DNA of 64,000 nt from Ectothiorhodospira shaposhnikovii (GTDB taxonomy: Bacteria; Pseudomonadota; Gammaproteobacteria; Ectothiorhodospirales; Ectothiorhodospiraceae): contig NZ_JAJMLZ010000001.1 in the NCBI RefSeq assembly GCF_022227765.1, positions 475,040 through 539,039 on the forward strand. The letters run 5' to 3'. The translations under genes and the position numbers were made by a program. This document shows positions 50,931 through 62,354 of this stretch, piece after piece; position 1 is the stretch's first letter; each line of letters starts with the position of its first letter. Under the pieces are notes generated by a model. That model was not told the DNA's origin, searched no databases, and worked only from the letters and a program-made list of their open reading frames with translations.

Positions 50931-53455
50931 CGAACCGCTGTGATCCATGCCCGATGTGCCGTGCCGGCTTCAAGCCCGGCACGGTCTGGATGCTGACCCT
51001 GGTGGTTTCCGGATTGCCCACCCTGGTACAGGCGGAGGAGGCAACGGTGGTGATACTGCCTGCCGACGCCCGACTGGATACCATTGAAGTGCGCCCCACC
51101 GACCGGACCCCCCTGGGCGGTGAAACGACCGCCGCCGGCCGCTATCGCTTCGACGCCCGTTATATCGAGCGTTTCGTGGGCGCCGACGGCAGCGTGGACG
51201 GCGTGCTCCGGCTGGTGCCGGGTCTCCAGTTCGGTGAGGCGGCGCTGACGCCGGAATCCCTGTTTGACCTGAGGCCGGAATCCTTTTCCATCTCCGGCGG
51301 GCGGTTTTATGAAAACCAGTTTCTGCTGGATGGGGTGAGCATCAGCAATCGTCTGGATCCCGCGGCCAATACACCCAATGCCATCGACGATATTCCCGGC
51401 CATGAACAGTCCCAGTTCATCGACAGTGCGCTGATCGGTGAAATCCGGGTGTTCGACAGTAACGTCCCGGCGGAATACAGCCGCTTTACCGGAGGTGTGG
51501 TGGAGGTGGAGACCCGGCGTGCGGGTTCGACACCGGAAGGCAGCGTCTCCTACAGCGCCACCCGCAGCAACTGGGTGAGCTATCGCACCTTTACCCGGGA
51601 CTGGGACCCGGATTCCGGCACCTTGCCGCCGGAACCGCCGGGTGCCCCTGAGTTCAGCCGGGATCGTCTGGCACTGAATTATTCCACGCCAGTGGGAGAG
51701 GCATCCGGGCTGGTGCTGGGTATCAATCAGTCCCGATCCACTACCCCGGAGGTGACCCTGGGACGCAGCCGTTCCCAGGAGCAGGAAAACACGAATCTGC
51801 TGATGAAACTGACCACGCCCGCGGGGGACCGGGGATTGCTGGATTTCAGTCTTGGCTATGCCCCTTACCGGAACGAGCGCTTTATCACGGATGTGAAGGA
51901 CAGCGATTTCACCATCGAAGGCGGTGGCTACAGCATGACCGGCAATCTGGAATACGCCGGGGATCGCCTGGACCAGCAGTTCCGGGTGGGTCTGAACTAC
52001 AGCGAAAACAGCCGCTCTGCTCCCAAGGATTTCTTCAACTGGGCCAATACCCGCAGTGTGGACTGGGGGCGCCGGGCGGATGTGGGCAACAGCCGCCAGG
52101 GGGGCTTTGGTGATCTCGACAAGGAGCAGGCCAGCCTGTCGGGGCGCTGGCTGGCCCAGACCCCGGGAGGACAGGTCGGCCAGATCCGGATCCGTCATCG
52201 TTTTGGTGCCGAGGTCAACCACCAGCGCTACCGTTTTCAGCGGGACGAGGATCTTTACATTTTCCAGAATCCCGTGGTGAACAGCGAGGTCCAGTGCCGT
52301 GGCAACAGTGACGACTGTCTGCAGCGGGAACAGTATTTCTCCACCCGCAACGTGCATCCCGCCGATGACGTGGAGGTGTCCCTCAACGAAACCGGCCTCT
52401 TCGCGGAGACCACCCTGGGCTGGCAGCGTCTGTCGGGCACCTTCGGACTGCGCTACGACCATGACGACTTTCTCGGCAATCACGATGTGGCCTACCGCAC
52501 CCGGGGCAGTCTGGATGTCTTTGGAGACGGTCGTACCGTGGTTCGGGCCGGGGTGAACCGCTATTACGGCGCGGCGCTGCTCACCTACAAGCTGCGGGAA
52601 GCCCGGGCACCTTTCTATCGGGAGTATCGGGGGACCACCCAGAACATCGTCCGGGACTGGGAACTGGACTCGGGGGAGGGCACCTTCCGTTATGTCTTCC
52701 ATGATCTGAATACTCCCTACAGCGATGAAGTCATGGTCGGCGTGCAGCAGGTCCTGTTGGGTGGCCTGTTCAACCTGCAGCTGGTGCAACGGGAGAACCG
52801 GGATGAATTTGCCCGCACCACCACCGCTGTCCAGCCCGATGGCTACCGCTACTACATCATGAACAACGAAGGACGCAGCCGTTACCGGGGGCTGTCCACG
52901 GCCTGGTTCGGGGAGTTCGGCCAGACCCTGGTGGGACTGCACCTGACTTACTCGGAAACCAGGACCTCCAATGCCGACTATGACGATCCGGTGGATGCCA
53001 CCGGTTCCGGTGAGTACGTCTTCTATCAGGGCAGGCGTGTCCGCTATGGCGAGCTGGACATCCTGAGGGAGGATTTTTCCCGTCCCTGGGTGGCCAACTT
53101 CAGTCTTTCCCGTCCCATGGGGGAACGGGTCATGGTGGACCTGAACACCCGTTATCGGGGGCGCCATTCCATCATCAACCGCACCGGCCGGGTGGTGGAA
53201 GGGAATCGCATCGAGTTGCCCGGCGGCGAGGTGGTGTACGAGAGCCTGGATGTGTACGAGCGGGAAAGCAGGCCGGTCACCTTCATTACCGACCTGCGTC
53301 TGAGCTACGCCCAGCCGATGCCGCGCTCCACGTTGCTCACCGCCCAATTACAGATCAACAACCTGTTCAATGAACGCACCCATACCGTCGCCTCGGGGCA
53401 GAGCGGTGTGGAGATCGGTCGCTACTACTGGGTCAGCCTGAAATATGACTTCTGA
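50927..53455 (+). CDS. TonB-dependent outer membrane receptor
   Basis: The 842-residue protein has a signal peptide (cleavage near VQA-EE, residue 36), a TonB-box-like DTIEVRP at 51-57, a plug domain (YIERFVGADGSVDGVLRLVPG, FSISGGRFYENQFLLDGVSI, IRVFDSNVPAEYSRFTGGVVEVE) and a long beta-barrel ending in YYWVSLKYDF with the terminal aromatic. It would use TonB-ExbBD energy to import a ligand across the outer membrane; the ligand is unknown. Context suggests iron or another scarce metal complex. It is translationally coupled (ATGA) to the upstream lipoprotein. Confidence 0.9.
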   Translation: MTNRCDPCPMCRAGFKPGTVWMLTLVVSGLPTLVQAEEATVVILPADARLDTIEVRPTDRTPLGGETTAAGRYRFDARYIERFVGADGSVDGVLRLVPGLQFGEAALTPESLFDLRPESFSISGGRFYENQFLLDGVSISNRLDPAANTPNAIDDIPGHEQSQFIDSALIGEIRVFDSNVPAEYSRFTGGVVEVETRRAGSTPEGSVSYSATRSNWVSYRTFTRDWDPDSGTLPPEPPGAPEFSRDRLALNYSTPVGEASGLVLGINQSRSTTPEVTLGRSRSQEQENTNLLMKLTTPAGDRGLLDFSLGYAPYRNERFITDVKDSDFTIEGGGYSMTGNLEYAGDRLDQQFRVGLNYSENSRSAPKDFFNWANTRSVDWGRRADVGNSRQGGFGDLDKEQASLSGRWLAQTPGGQVGQIRIRHRFGAEVNHQRYRFQRDEDLYIFQNPVVNSEVQCRGNSDDCLQREQYFSTRNVHPADDVEVSLNETGLFAETTLGWQRLSGTFGLRYDHDDFLGNHDVAYRTRGSLDVFGDGRTVVRAGVNRYYGAALLTYKLREARAPFYREYRGTTQNIVRDWELDSGEGTFRYVFHDLNTPYSDEVMVGVQQVLLGGLFNLQLVQRENRDEFARTTTAVQPDGYRYYIMNNEGRSRYRGLSTAWFGEFGQTLVGLHLTYSETRTSNADYDDPVDATGSGEYVFYQGRRVRYGELDILREDFSRPWVANFSLSRPMGERVMVDLNTRYRGRHSIINRTGRVVEGNRIELPGGEVVYESLDVYERESRPVTFITDLRLSYAQPMPRSTLLTAQLQINNLFNERTHTVASGQSGVEIGRYYWVSLKYDF

Positions 53456-53504
53456 AACGACATCGACCGGTGATCACCGGCCTGAACCGGCAAGGAGAAC
53501 TTCC

Positions 53505-56500
53505 ATGTCAAGATCACGCAAGTGCCTGCCGGCAGGGTTTTTGGCCCTGATGACGCTTTTGCTGTTGTCCGGCTGCGGTGGCGGCGGCGGATCCTCGGGC
53601 AGTGATGACCCCGCTGCGGTCGCCAGCCTGAGTGGTCTGGTGACCGATCCACCCATCGCGGGAGCCGCCGTCTGGCTGCAGGATGCCGATGACGATGCCC
53701 TGTCGACGGCAGAGCGCTCCGATGCCCAGGGGCGTTTCCAGTTGGACGTGGCGCCGGCGGATATCCCGGCCGGGGCGCGTCTGCTGGCCAGCGGCGGCGT
53801 GGACACCATGACCGGTCACGACTTCCAGGGGCTGCGCATGAGTGCCCCCTGGCTGGGTCAGGACGCACCGGTGATTTCACCGCTCACCACCCTGGTGGAT
53901 CAGATCCATCGGGGAAGCGGGGGCAGCGCCCAGGCGGCGGTGGATCAGGCGGCGGATTTGCTGGGTCTGTCCGCGGCGAGCGTGATGAATGATCCCGCCG
54001 AGGATGGAGATGCCCAGCGGGCCAGCCTGCTGATGACCGATTTGTGGCTGGCTCTGCGGGGCAGCAACGACCCCATGGGGCTGGTCGTCCAGGCCCTGAA
54101 CGATGCCGATGGCGATTTTGCCGAGGCAGCCCGGAGATTGCGCGAAGATCCCGCACTGGATTTGCCCCAGACACTTCGGGATCGCCTGGTCGGCGTGGAA
54201 TCCCGTGCCCGCCAACTGCAGGAACGGGCGGCAGGAACGGCCCAGGACATGATCGATATCCAGGCCAGAATGAATGTGCGGGATGGTCTGGCCGCCTTCT
54301 TCGAGGGGCAACTGGGCTTTGTGCCGTTCACCGAGGCCGAGCAGGCCAATCTCCAGCGCTTGGCTGATGCCGTTTGGCAGGCCGCGGGCCGGCGAGGCAT
54401 GCCGGCGGACAGCCCCGGCATCTTCAACGTGGCCCGCTATCTCCTGCAAGCCTATCCGGTCGGCATCGCTGAACTGGAAGATCCCGGATTCCAGGTGCCC
54501 GCCGGACTGGTAAACGACATGACCATCGCCGAACTGGTCGCTTCCCGGGTTCTGGACCATCAGGTGCCGCTGGCGGAGGCCGAGGTGCTGGGCATGGACA
54601 ACCAGGCCCGTCTGGAATACTTCCTGCGCTCCGATCTGTCACCTTATTACCGGGCTGAGAGGTTGTTCGACGGCGTCTACGACGACGGCGTTCTGGACCC
54701 GGTATTTGCCGGCATTGCCCGGGGCATGGCGGCCGCGGGGCTGTTTGATGAAGCGGACCTGACCCTGCGGGCCCGCATCTTCCAGCCTGCCGAACGGGCG
54801 AATGCTTTCCGTCAGGTGGGGCGGGAGGTATTTCTCAACGGCCATGAGGACATGGCGCTCAACTACTGGTCAAGGGCATTACAGATTCAGCGGGCCCAGC
54901 TTGAGGCACGCGGTATTGCCAATCTGACGGGGAACGATGCCCGCTTCCATCAGAGCTTGAGTGATGATTTTCTCGCCGCGGGCCACCCGGACCGGGCTCG
55001 GGAGGTCATCGAACCCTTACTGGATTTCGTCGGTGATTTTGGTGGCCCCGGCAAGCCCTGGACCGGCAATTATTTCAGCATCACCACGGCCATTCTCAAT
55101 CAGGCTGAAGAGCGGGTCAGACTGGCGGCGGAAGCCGGCATGACCGGCCTCCCTCGGGAGCAGGCCCTGGCTGCGACCGACCTGTTGCGGCTATGGGTGG
55201 ATAGCATGGGCTCGCCCCAGCCCGGTCCTACCAGCTGCAAGCTGATCCAGAGCCAGTACACGGCCCGATACGCGGCCCTGTACGCCCATCTGGGCGTCCG
55301 TGACCAGGCCCTGGCCGGTATTGATCGCTTTGAAGCACTGCTCAACGCCACCTGCGGCAGCCAGACCAACGCCTTTTCCCGTTTCTACGTGGACATCATC
55401 GCCCCTGCCTACGGCGCACTGGGTGAGACCGACCGTTTCCTGCGGTTGCTGGCGGATGAGGTGGCACCCCACCCCATGTATGCCTCTGCCGCCCGCACGG
55501 CGGCAAACGAAATTGCCGTATTCATGGCCCTGGCCGCGGCCGAGGAGGGCGGCGCCTCCGCGGCGCTGGCGGTGATGAATGAACGCATTGCCTCGCCTCG
55601 GGATCGTGCCGTCTACATGATCCATGGCAGTGAAGGTATGACCACCGATGGGCGCAGTCTGGCCCGTCGCCTGGCGGCGGCGGACCGACTTGCGGCCGCC
55701 AGGGAAGTGGCGGACGCGGGTTGGGCGCTCACCATTTCCAGCGCCTTCATCGAGAACGCAGTGGGTGGGGATGATGCCCCTTGGCTGGACGCCATCGGTT
55801 ATGTCCCGCCTCCCGGGGCGACGGTGAACACTGCCCAGACCGAAGTGAATCAGATGTTGCGCAGGGGATGTCATGCCGCGGCCCTGGTGACGGCGGAACT
55901 GGGGGAACCGGGCCGTGGACAGGAACGCATGGCAGCTTGCTGGCGTCTGGCCCAATCGCTTTATGGTAGCGGGGCGTCCACCCTGTTGCGGGCGGAGGCC
56001 GCCTGGTTGCTGGCGGATGGCCATATCAGTCTGGGTATGGATCCCGCCGGTGTGATCAGCGCCCTGCAGCAGCAGGCACGGATGATTTCGGCCAATGATG
56101 TCCGCAGCCTGCACTTCAGGAGAGTGGCGGATCTGCAAAGTCGGGCTCGAATGCCTGCTCAGGCACTGGACACCCTGGACCTTGATGCCATGGCGGCCCT
56201 GGACTCCATGGTTTCCCAGGCCGGGGACGACCAAACCGCACTCCAGAATGCCTTGATCGAGGCGGAACAGGTGGCCAAAGCCTATCTTTCCGTGGCAACG
56301 GACCAGCGCATGCGTCTGCATCGGGAAGGTCACCTCAACGGCTTCAGTCAGGCATCCGTTGTCAGGGCGCGAGAAGGGGCTCATCGGGTACTGCTGGGTG
56401 ACGCGTCCGATGCGGCATGGGGGTGGACCGGTTATCAGACGTTGGTTGAGGCACTCAGTAATCCCACCCAACGGGATCAGCGCTGGCGGGAGGGGGTCAA

Positions 56501-56804
56501 GCTGCTGGCAGCGGCTGGTGAGTTCGATCCGGCGGTTGCCTGGGCGGAGATGGCCACGCAGGATCCGGAGCGTTGGCGTCGACTTACGCTGGTTGCGGAG
56601 GCGCTCACGCAATGGGACGACTTCCCGGGAACCGATCTGGCGCGCTTCGATTTCGACGGCGATGGTCGCCCGGACTTTTTCAGTCCTCAGTACACGTCCG
56701 ATGAATGGATGAGTTCCCCCCTGGAACTGGATGATGACATCGATGGTGATGGTATCCTCGACGCCATGGATCGCACCCCCTATTGTCCGGGGTGCACGCC
56801 GTAA
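53505..56804 (+). CDS. Large predicted lipoprotein, TPR-like solenoid with calcium-binding-type C-terminus (paralogue 2)
   Basis: The 1099-residue paralogue has lipobox LLSGC (Cys24), the same LSGLVTDPPIAGAAV N-terminal domain, a shared core (GMDNQARLEYFLRSDLSP, ERLFDGVYDDGVLDPVF, LTLRARIFQPAERA) and the same Asp-rich C-terminus ending TPYCPGC. Besides the lipid Cys, both paralogues keep four internal cysteines in comparable contexts (SCK/RCE, TCG/DCN, GCH/GCR, ACW/SCR) plus the terminal pair. It has its own AAGGAG site, 49 bases after the receptor stop. It probably works with the receptor at the cell surface or on the periplasmic face. Confidence 0.8.
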   Translation: MSRSRKCLPAGFLALMTLLLLSGCGGGGGSSGSDDPAAVASLSGLVTDPPIAGAAVWLQDADDDALSTAERSDAQGRFQLDVAPADIPAGARLLASGGVDTMTGHDFQGLRMSAPWLGQDAPVISPLTTLVDQIHRGSGGSAQAAVDQAADLLGLSAASVMNDPAEDGDAQRASLLMTDLWLALRGSNDPMGLVVQALNDADGDFAEAARRLREDPALDLPQTLRDRLVGVESRARQLQERAAGTAQDMIDIQARMNVRDGLAAFFEGQLGFVPFTEAEQANLQRLADAVWQAAGRRGMPADSPGIFNVARYLLQAYPVGIAELEDPGFQVPAGLVNDMTIAELVASRVLDHQVPLAEAEVLGMDNQARLEYFLRSDLSPYYRAERLFDGVYDDGVLDPVFAGIARGMAAAGLFDEADLTLRARIFQPAERANAFRQVGREVFLNGHEDMALNYWSRALQIQRAQLEARGIANLTGNDARFHQSLSDDFLAAGHPDRAREVIEPLLDFVGDFGGPGKPWTGNYFSITTAILNQAEERVRLAAEAGMTGLPREQALAATDLLRLWVDSMGSPQPGPTSCKLIQSQYTARYAALYAHLGVRDQALAGIDRFEALLNATCGSQTNAFSRFYVDIIAPAYGALGETDRFLRLLADEVAPHPMYASAARTAANEIAVFMALAAAEEGGASAALAVMNERIASPRDRAVYMIHGSEGMTTDGRSLARRLAAADRLAAAREVADAGWALTISSAFIENAVGGDDAPWLDAIGYVPPPGATVNTAQTEVNQMLRRGCHAAALVTAELGEPGRGQERMAACWRLAQSLYGSGASTLLRAEAAWLLADGHISLGMDPAGVISALQQQARMISANDVRSLHFRRVADLQSRARMPAQALDTLDLDAMAALDSMVSQAGDDQTALQNALIEAEQVAKAYLSVATDQRMRLHREGHLNGFSQASVVRAREGAHRVLLGDASDAAWGWTGYQTLVEALSNPTQRDQRWREGVKLLAAAGEFDPAVAWAEMATQDPERWRRLTLVAEALTQWDDFPGTDLARFDFDGDGRPDFFSPQYTSDEWMSSPLELDDDIDGDGILDAMDRTPYCPGCTP

Positions 56805-56825
56805 GAACGATTCGTCAATGATCTT

Positions 56826-57770
56826 TCAGGGATCGGCGCGTCCGTACCGATGGGCCTTCTCGGCAAATTGCTGAAGATCCTTGAGGGCCTGCTGCGTGGC
56901 CATCGCCGCCTGAGGGCGGTCGGTGGCCACGGCGGAGACCGCCACGGCGGTATCATCCAGGGCGGTCATGATGGCTTCGTTACGGGCCCCGAGTTCCCGC
57001 AGGCGTCGTTCCGTGTCATCCACCAGTTCCAGGCGCCGCTCCAGGGCACGCCGCTCTTCGTCGGTGATCTCTGAGGATGCCTTGTCCAGACGCTGCCTGA
57101 CGTAGGCCACGTCCACGCCCACAATCCCCCTGGCCACCGAGGCCATGGCCTGGAGGGTATCCACCGAGTTTCGGCAGACTTCCGCCACCATGTTCCGGGA
57201 GCGTTCAAAGGTGAGTTCACGGGGATCGAACTTGCCGCGCAGCAGGTCATCCACATGGAGATAACGGCTATAAAGCCGATCCGCCTGAATGGCCAGATCC
57301 GGGCGGTTCAGCGCCAGCAGGTCCTTCTTGGCCTGCCAGAACCCGAGGATCACGTCATCGGTTTCCGCCGGTGGCTGATCCGGACGCAGTACCGTCAGTC
57401 CCTGTTCCCGGGCCTTGCGTTCCAGTTCGGCCCGCTCTCGCGCCGCCTCGGCGGCGAGCCGGGCCTGGCGGCGCCGCTCGGCCTGGGCCTGTTGCCAGCG
57501 CCGCCAGCCTCGTTCCACGGGGATGGCCACGGGAATGGCCGCAAGACCGGCCAGCCAGCCCCACAGGGAGGGAGAAAAGCCGCCCCAGAGGGAAGTGACC
57601 CAGAGGATGAAGGCGATAAAGGGGAAGATCAGCCAATAGCGCAGCGCCACCTGCCAGCGGGTGGGCGGGTCGGTGGGCAGTACCAGCCTGGGGTTGATCA
57701 TGCCGACAATCAACCAAGGCAGGCAGGACAGGAACAGCCCGTAAGCAAAGCCTTGCAGGAATCCGAACAT
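56826..57770 (-). CDS. XpaC-like membrane protein (possible TelA partner)
   Basis: The 314-residue protein has three or four N-terminal membrane helices (GFAYGLFLSCLPWLIVGM; RYWLIFPFIAFILWVTSLWGG; LWGWLAGLAAIPVAIPV), a long Ala/Arg/Glu coiled coil, and a helical cytoplasmic domain (FWQAKKDLLALNRPDLAIQA, then ERRLELVDDTERRLRELG). This organisation fits the XpaC family, whose gene neighbours telA (yaaN) in Bacillus. The name rests on architecture and context, not on a strong motif. The ATG at 57770 was chosen; a GTG 12 codons upstream is possible. It shares the minus strand with telA. Confidence 0.55.
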   Translation of the reverse strand: MFGFLQGFAYGLFLSCLPWLIVGMINPRLVLPTDPPTRWQVALRYWLIFPFIAFILWVTSLWGGFSPSLWGWLAGLAAIPVAIPVERGWRRWQQAQAERRRQARLAAEAARERAELERKAREQGLTVLRPDQPPAETDDVILGFWQAKKDLLALNRPDLAIQADRLYSRYLHVDDLLRGKFDPRELTFERSRNMVAEVCRNSVDTLQAMASVARGIVGVDVAYVRQRLDKASSEITDEERRALERRLELVDDTERRLRELGARNEAIMTALDDTAVAVSAVATDRPQAAMATQQALKDLQQFAEKAHRYGRADP

Positions 57771-57833
57771 GGGGGGATTGTAGGCCCTTGCCGGGAGTGG
57801 GTCCACGATGCGCCGGCAAGGCCGGGACCGGCC

Positions 57834-58424
57834 CTACCGCAGCAGATGGCGGCGATAGACCAGCAGGTGAACCCCAAGGCAGGCCACGAACATCCAGCCG
57901 GTGCTGGCATGCCAGTATTTCCAGCCGCGGGGACGCACTTGCGTCACCGCCAGGGATGCCACCAGGCTGGTGAGCATGCCGAGCTTGGAGACCCGATTCA
58001 CCCGCATGCGCAGGGATCGCTGCCCCGGTTGGCGCCGGGTGCCGGCGGCCGATGGGTTTTTTTTGCTTGAATGGGCAGGGGAGGGGACCGCCGAACCGAT
58101 GAGGTGCCTGATCCGGGCTTCCATCTCGGGCACTGTGCAACCGACCTGGTCATAGTGCACGACCAGGCTACCGGCCCGGGGGTTGGGCCGCAGGTCCGTC
58201 ACGCCGTCCAGGGCGAGCAGATCCCGTTCCAGTTGTGTTCTGGGCGTCTCCTGCCTTAGCAGTTCGCCCTTCAGTCGCAGCCGGCCCGGAACGGAAGAAA
58301 CAATGGATACGGGGGTGCCCATGGCACTGAACTCCTCGACAGGTATCACCACGGTGACGGATGTCGCCAATACAGCATGCTGTTCGAATTCGTGCAACTT
58401 CAGTATGCTCAAACCATAAACCAT
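57834..58424 (-). CDS. HMA-fold membrane protein with GRLRL motif and C-terminal His-containing helix (ferrosome FezC-like candidate)
   Basis: The 196-residue protein has a ferredoxin-like HMA domain (residues 38-108) that lacks CxxC and carries GRLRLKG at 47-53. A basic linker and two C-terminal membrane helices follow. The last helix region has H172, H186 and H193 (YWHASTG..VHLLVYRRHLL), a spacing like the paired histidines of DUF4405 or b-type cytochrome helices. GGAGG five bases before the ATG fixes the start. It is divergent from the plus-strand P-type ATPase cluster and shares its motif. Confidence 0.65.
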   Translation of the reverse strand: MVYGLSILKLHEFEQHAVLATSVTVVIPVEEFSAMGTPVSIVSSVPGRLRLKGELLRQETPRTQLERDLLALDGVTDLRPNPRAGSLVVHYDQVGCTVPEMEARIRHLIGSAVPSPAHSSKKNPSAAGTRRQPGQRSLRMRVNRVSKLGMLTSLVASLAVTQVRPRGWKYWHASTGWMFVACLGVHLLVYRRHLLR

Positions 58425-58554
58425 TTGATCCTCCGGACACGTTAGCCAGCCTTAACGCCAGCCAGGTGCCCCAAGTCAGGAGTTCGCCGTGCCTGCCTGT
58501 GACACAATCCGCCCTGGCCCTGCCTTTTTGCGCATCGCTTGGTGAGGGTCAGCC

Positions 58555-58893
58555 ATGACTCATGCCGATCCGTTACTTCAACTGCTGACCCGGGTGCGGG
58601 TTGCCCACCATCTGCGCGGTCGTATTCGCCTGAAGCTGGATGCCGACCTCAAGGGTCTGGCGGTGGCGGCGGACATCCCCGACATCGAGAGGATGCTGGG
58701 CTCTCTGCCCGGGGTCTCCTGCGTGCGTCTGAACCTGCTGGCCCGCTCCTGTGTGGTGGAATACGACGCCGACGTGATTCCCATGTCGGCCTGGGAAGAT
58801 TTCCTCCTGGGCCATGACACCGACGCCGCAAAGACCCTCCACCGGATCCTGCAACAGGCACGCCATGAATTGACGGATGCGCTGTCCGGCTGA
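58555..58893 (+). CDS. Small HMA-fold protein with GRIRLK motif, no CxxC
   Basis: The 112-residue protein has an HMA-like fold (HHLRGRIRLKLD, then ERMLGSLPGVSCVRLNLLARSCVVEYD) without the metal-binding CxxC. GRIRLK is at residues 22-27, at the same place in the fold as in the ATPase at 60043 and the protein at 57834. It has no membrane helix and may be a cytosolic or membrane-peripheral partner. It is the first gene of the plus-strand cluster. Confidence 0.7.
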   Translation: MTHADPLLQLLTRVRVAHHLRGRIRLKLDADLKGLAVAADIPDIERMLGSLPGVSCVRLNLLARSCVVEYDADVIPMSAWEDFLLGHDTDAAKTLHRILQQARHELTDALSG

Positions 58894-58978
58894 TCTGCCG
58901 CGCGCATTCACCCCCATCCCGGGGTGTCATGCCGGGATGATACCGACCGGATCCCTTGGGATCTCAAGGAGCACACCT

Positions 58979-59209
58979 ATGTATCACCTGATTCCTTTTG
59001 CCGCCGGCGCCGTGGTGGGTGCGCTCGCCGTCAGACTGCTGCGCACCGACAAGACCCGGCAGGGTCTCGAAAAGGCCCAGGACACCCTGCGCGAGGCGAC
59101 CGTCTCCAGCCTGAGCAGCATCGAACATGCCTCGGCCCGGGCGCGCAAGCGGTTGGAGAGCAACGTCCATGAGGGCAAGGACGATACCGATGGCGGGAAC
59201 ACACCGTGA
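58979..59209 (+). CDS. Small single-helix membrane protein
   Basis: The 76-residue product has one N-terminal membrane helix (LIPFAAGAVVGALAVRLL) and a long amphipathic, charged helix (KTRQGLEKAQDTLREATVSS). It resembles YtxH-like small envelope proteins, but no specific family is recognised. AAGGAG precedes the ATG at 58979. The end overlaps the next gene by four bases (GTGA), so the cluster is tightly coupled. Confidence 0.65.
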   Translation: MYHLIPFAAGAVVGALAVRLLRTDKTRQGLEKAQDTLREATVSSLSSIEHASARARKRLESNVHEGKDDTDGGNTP

Positions 59210-59565
59210 AGCGGTATCCCCTTCGCTCCGGATATGGTTTCGCACCGCCGGCCCGTTCCCGTCGTCGTCCCCTGGACTGCTATGACGGCTGTTTCACCCG
59301 GGGATTCGTGACGGCCGCTTGCATTTCCGCCTTTCAGGACGTCGCGCCCCCGGCCGGCCGACCCGCCCTGCGCCGGGTCGTGCGCCATGGCTTGCAGGGC
59401 GGGACCGCCCTGGTGGCGGGCACCCGTGCCGCCAACGCGGTGAGACGGGGGGATTATCTGTCGGCATTGACGGCCGCCGCCGCCGGCGCCGCCGGCGTCA
59501 TGATCATCGAACGACTCCTGCGCCCCTCCCAGGGGCGGGAGGACAAGGAGAAGGTACATGGGTAA
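59206..59565 (+). CDS. Arg-rich small membrane-associated protein of the ATPase cluster
   Basis: I do not recognise this 119-residue protein. It starts with a basic region (YPLRSGYGFAPPARSRRRPL) and has a CYDGCF pair. It ends with an Ala/Gly-rich hydrophobic stretch (LSALTAAAAGAAGVMIIERLL) that should cross or enter the membrane. Translation starts at a GTG overlapping the previous stop; its own stop overlaps the next gene by eight bases. Confidence 0.65.
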   Translation: MKRYPLRSGYGFAPPARSRRRPLDCYDGCFTRGFVTAACISAFQDVAPPAGRPALRRVVRHGLQGGTALVAGTRAANAVRRGDYLSALTAAAAGAAGVMIIERLLRPSQGREDKEKVHG

Positions 59566-60042
59566 GAAGCGCAAGAAGAACAAGGCCAAAGCGTCATGGG
59601 AGGGTTTTCATGGCTACGGTTATGGGCCGGGTTATGGGCCGGGACCCTGGCCTGGCAGGGGGCGGGGCCAGGGTCCCTGTCCCTGGTATCCGGATGAGGA
59701 TATGCCCGCGGGGGATCCCAGGGCCGCCGGGTATTACGGGGGGCCGGAAGGCGATGCCGATGACCAGGAACGTCGTGGCAGACAGCGCTACCGGGGGGAT
59801 GATGAAGGCTGGCTGCATCGTCTGACCCACATGCTGGATGGCCCTCATCGGGACAAGTTCCTGCTGGGCCTGATGGTGGGAGCCGGCGCCGCCTGGATCC
59901 TGAGCGACGAGGAGATGCGTCGCAAGATCATGAAGGCGGGCCTGGACCTGTACGCCGGGGTGGCCGGCGGCGTGGAAGAGATCAAGGAACAGATGGCTGA
60001 CATCAAGGCCGAGATGGAAGCGGAACGGCACGGAGACCGCTG

Positions 60043-60043
<1 letters not shown>
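59558..60043 (+). CDS. Gly/Tyr/Pro-rich membrane protein of the ATPase cluster
   Basis: The 161-residue protein begins with a lysine-rich segment (GKKRKKNKAK), then a low-complexity Gly/Tyr/Pro region (GYGYGPGYGPGPWPGRGRGQ) and a charged linker. Next come a hydrophobic helix (KFLLGLMVGAGAAWILS) and an amphipathic acidic helix (EIKEQMADIKAEMEAE). The disordered start resembles those of proteins that form assemblies. AAGGAG precedes the ATG. The stop overlaps the ATPase start by one base. Confidence 0.65.
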
Positions 60044-62220
<2,177 letters not shown>

Positions 62221-62354
62221 TCTCGACTTCAGGACCATGCATTGGAAAGGTCATGGAGTACAGGGAACCCGTGCGGCCCGAATGGGGCAGGGCAGGAGAG
62301 GGCGGTTATCCAAGGAAGCCCCCGCTGGACAGGCAGCGAGGGGCACAGGGTGTT

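Noticed and set aside
50906..53347. 813-residue minus-strand frame
   Set aside because: Antisense to the TonB receptor, which has signal peptide, plug and barrel features.
57834..58893. Copper chaperones (CopZ-like)
   Set aside because: Both HMA-fold proteins lack the CxxC needed for copper binding and carry an Arg motif there instead.
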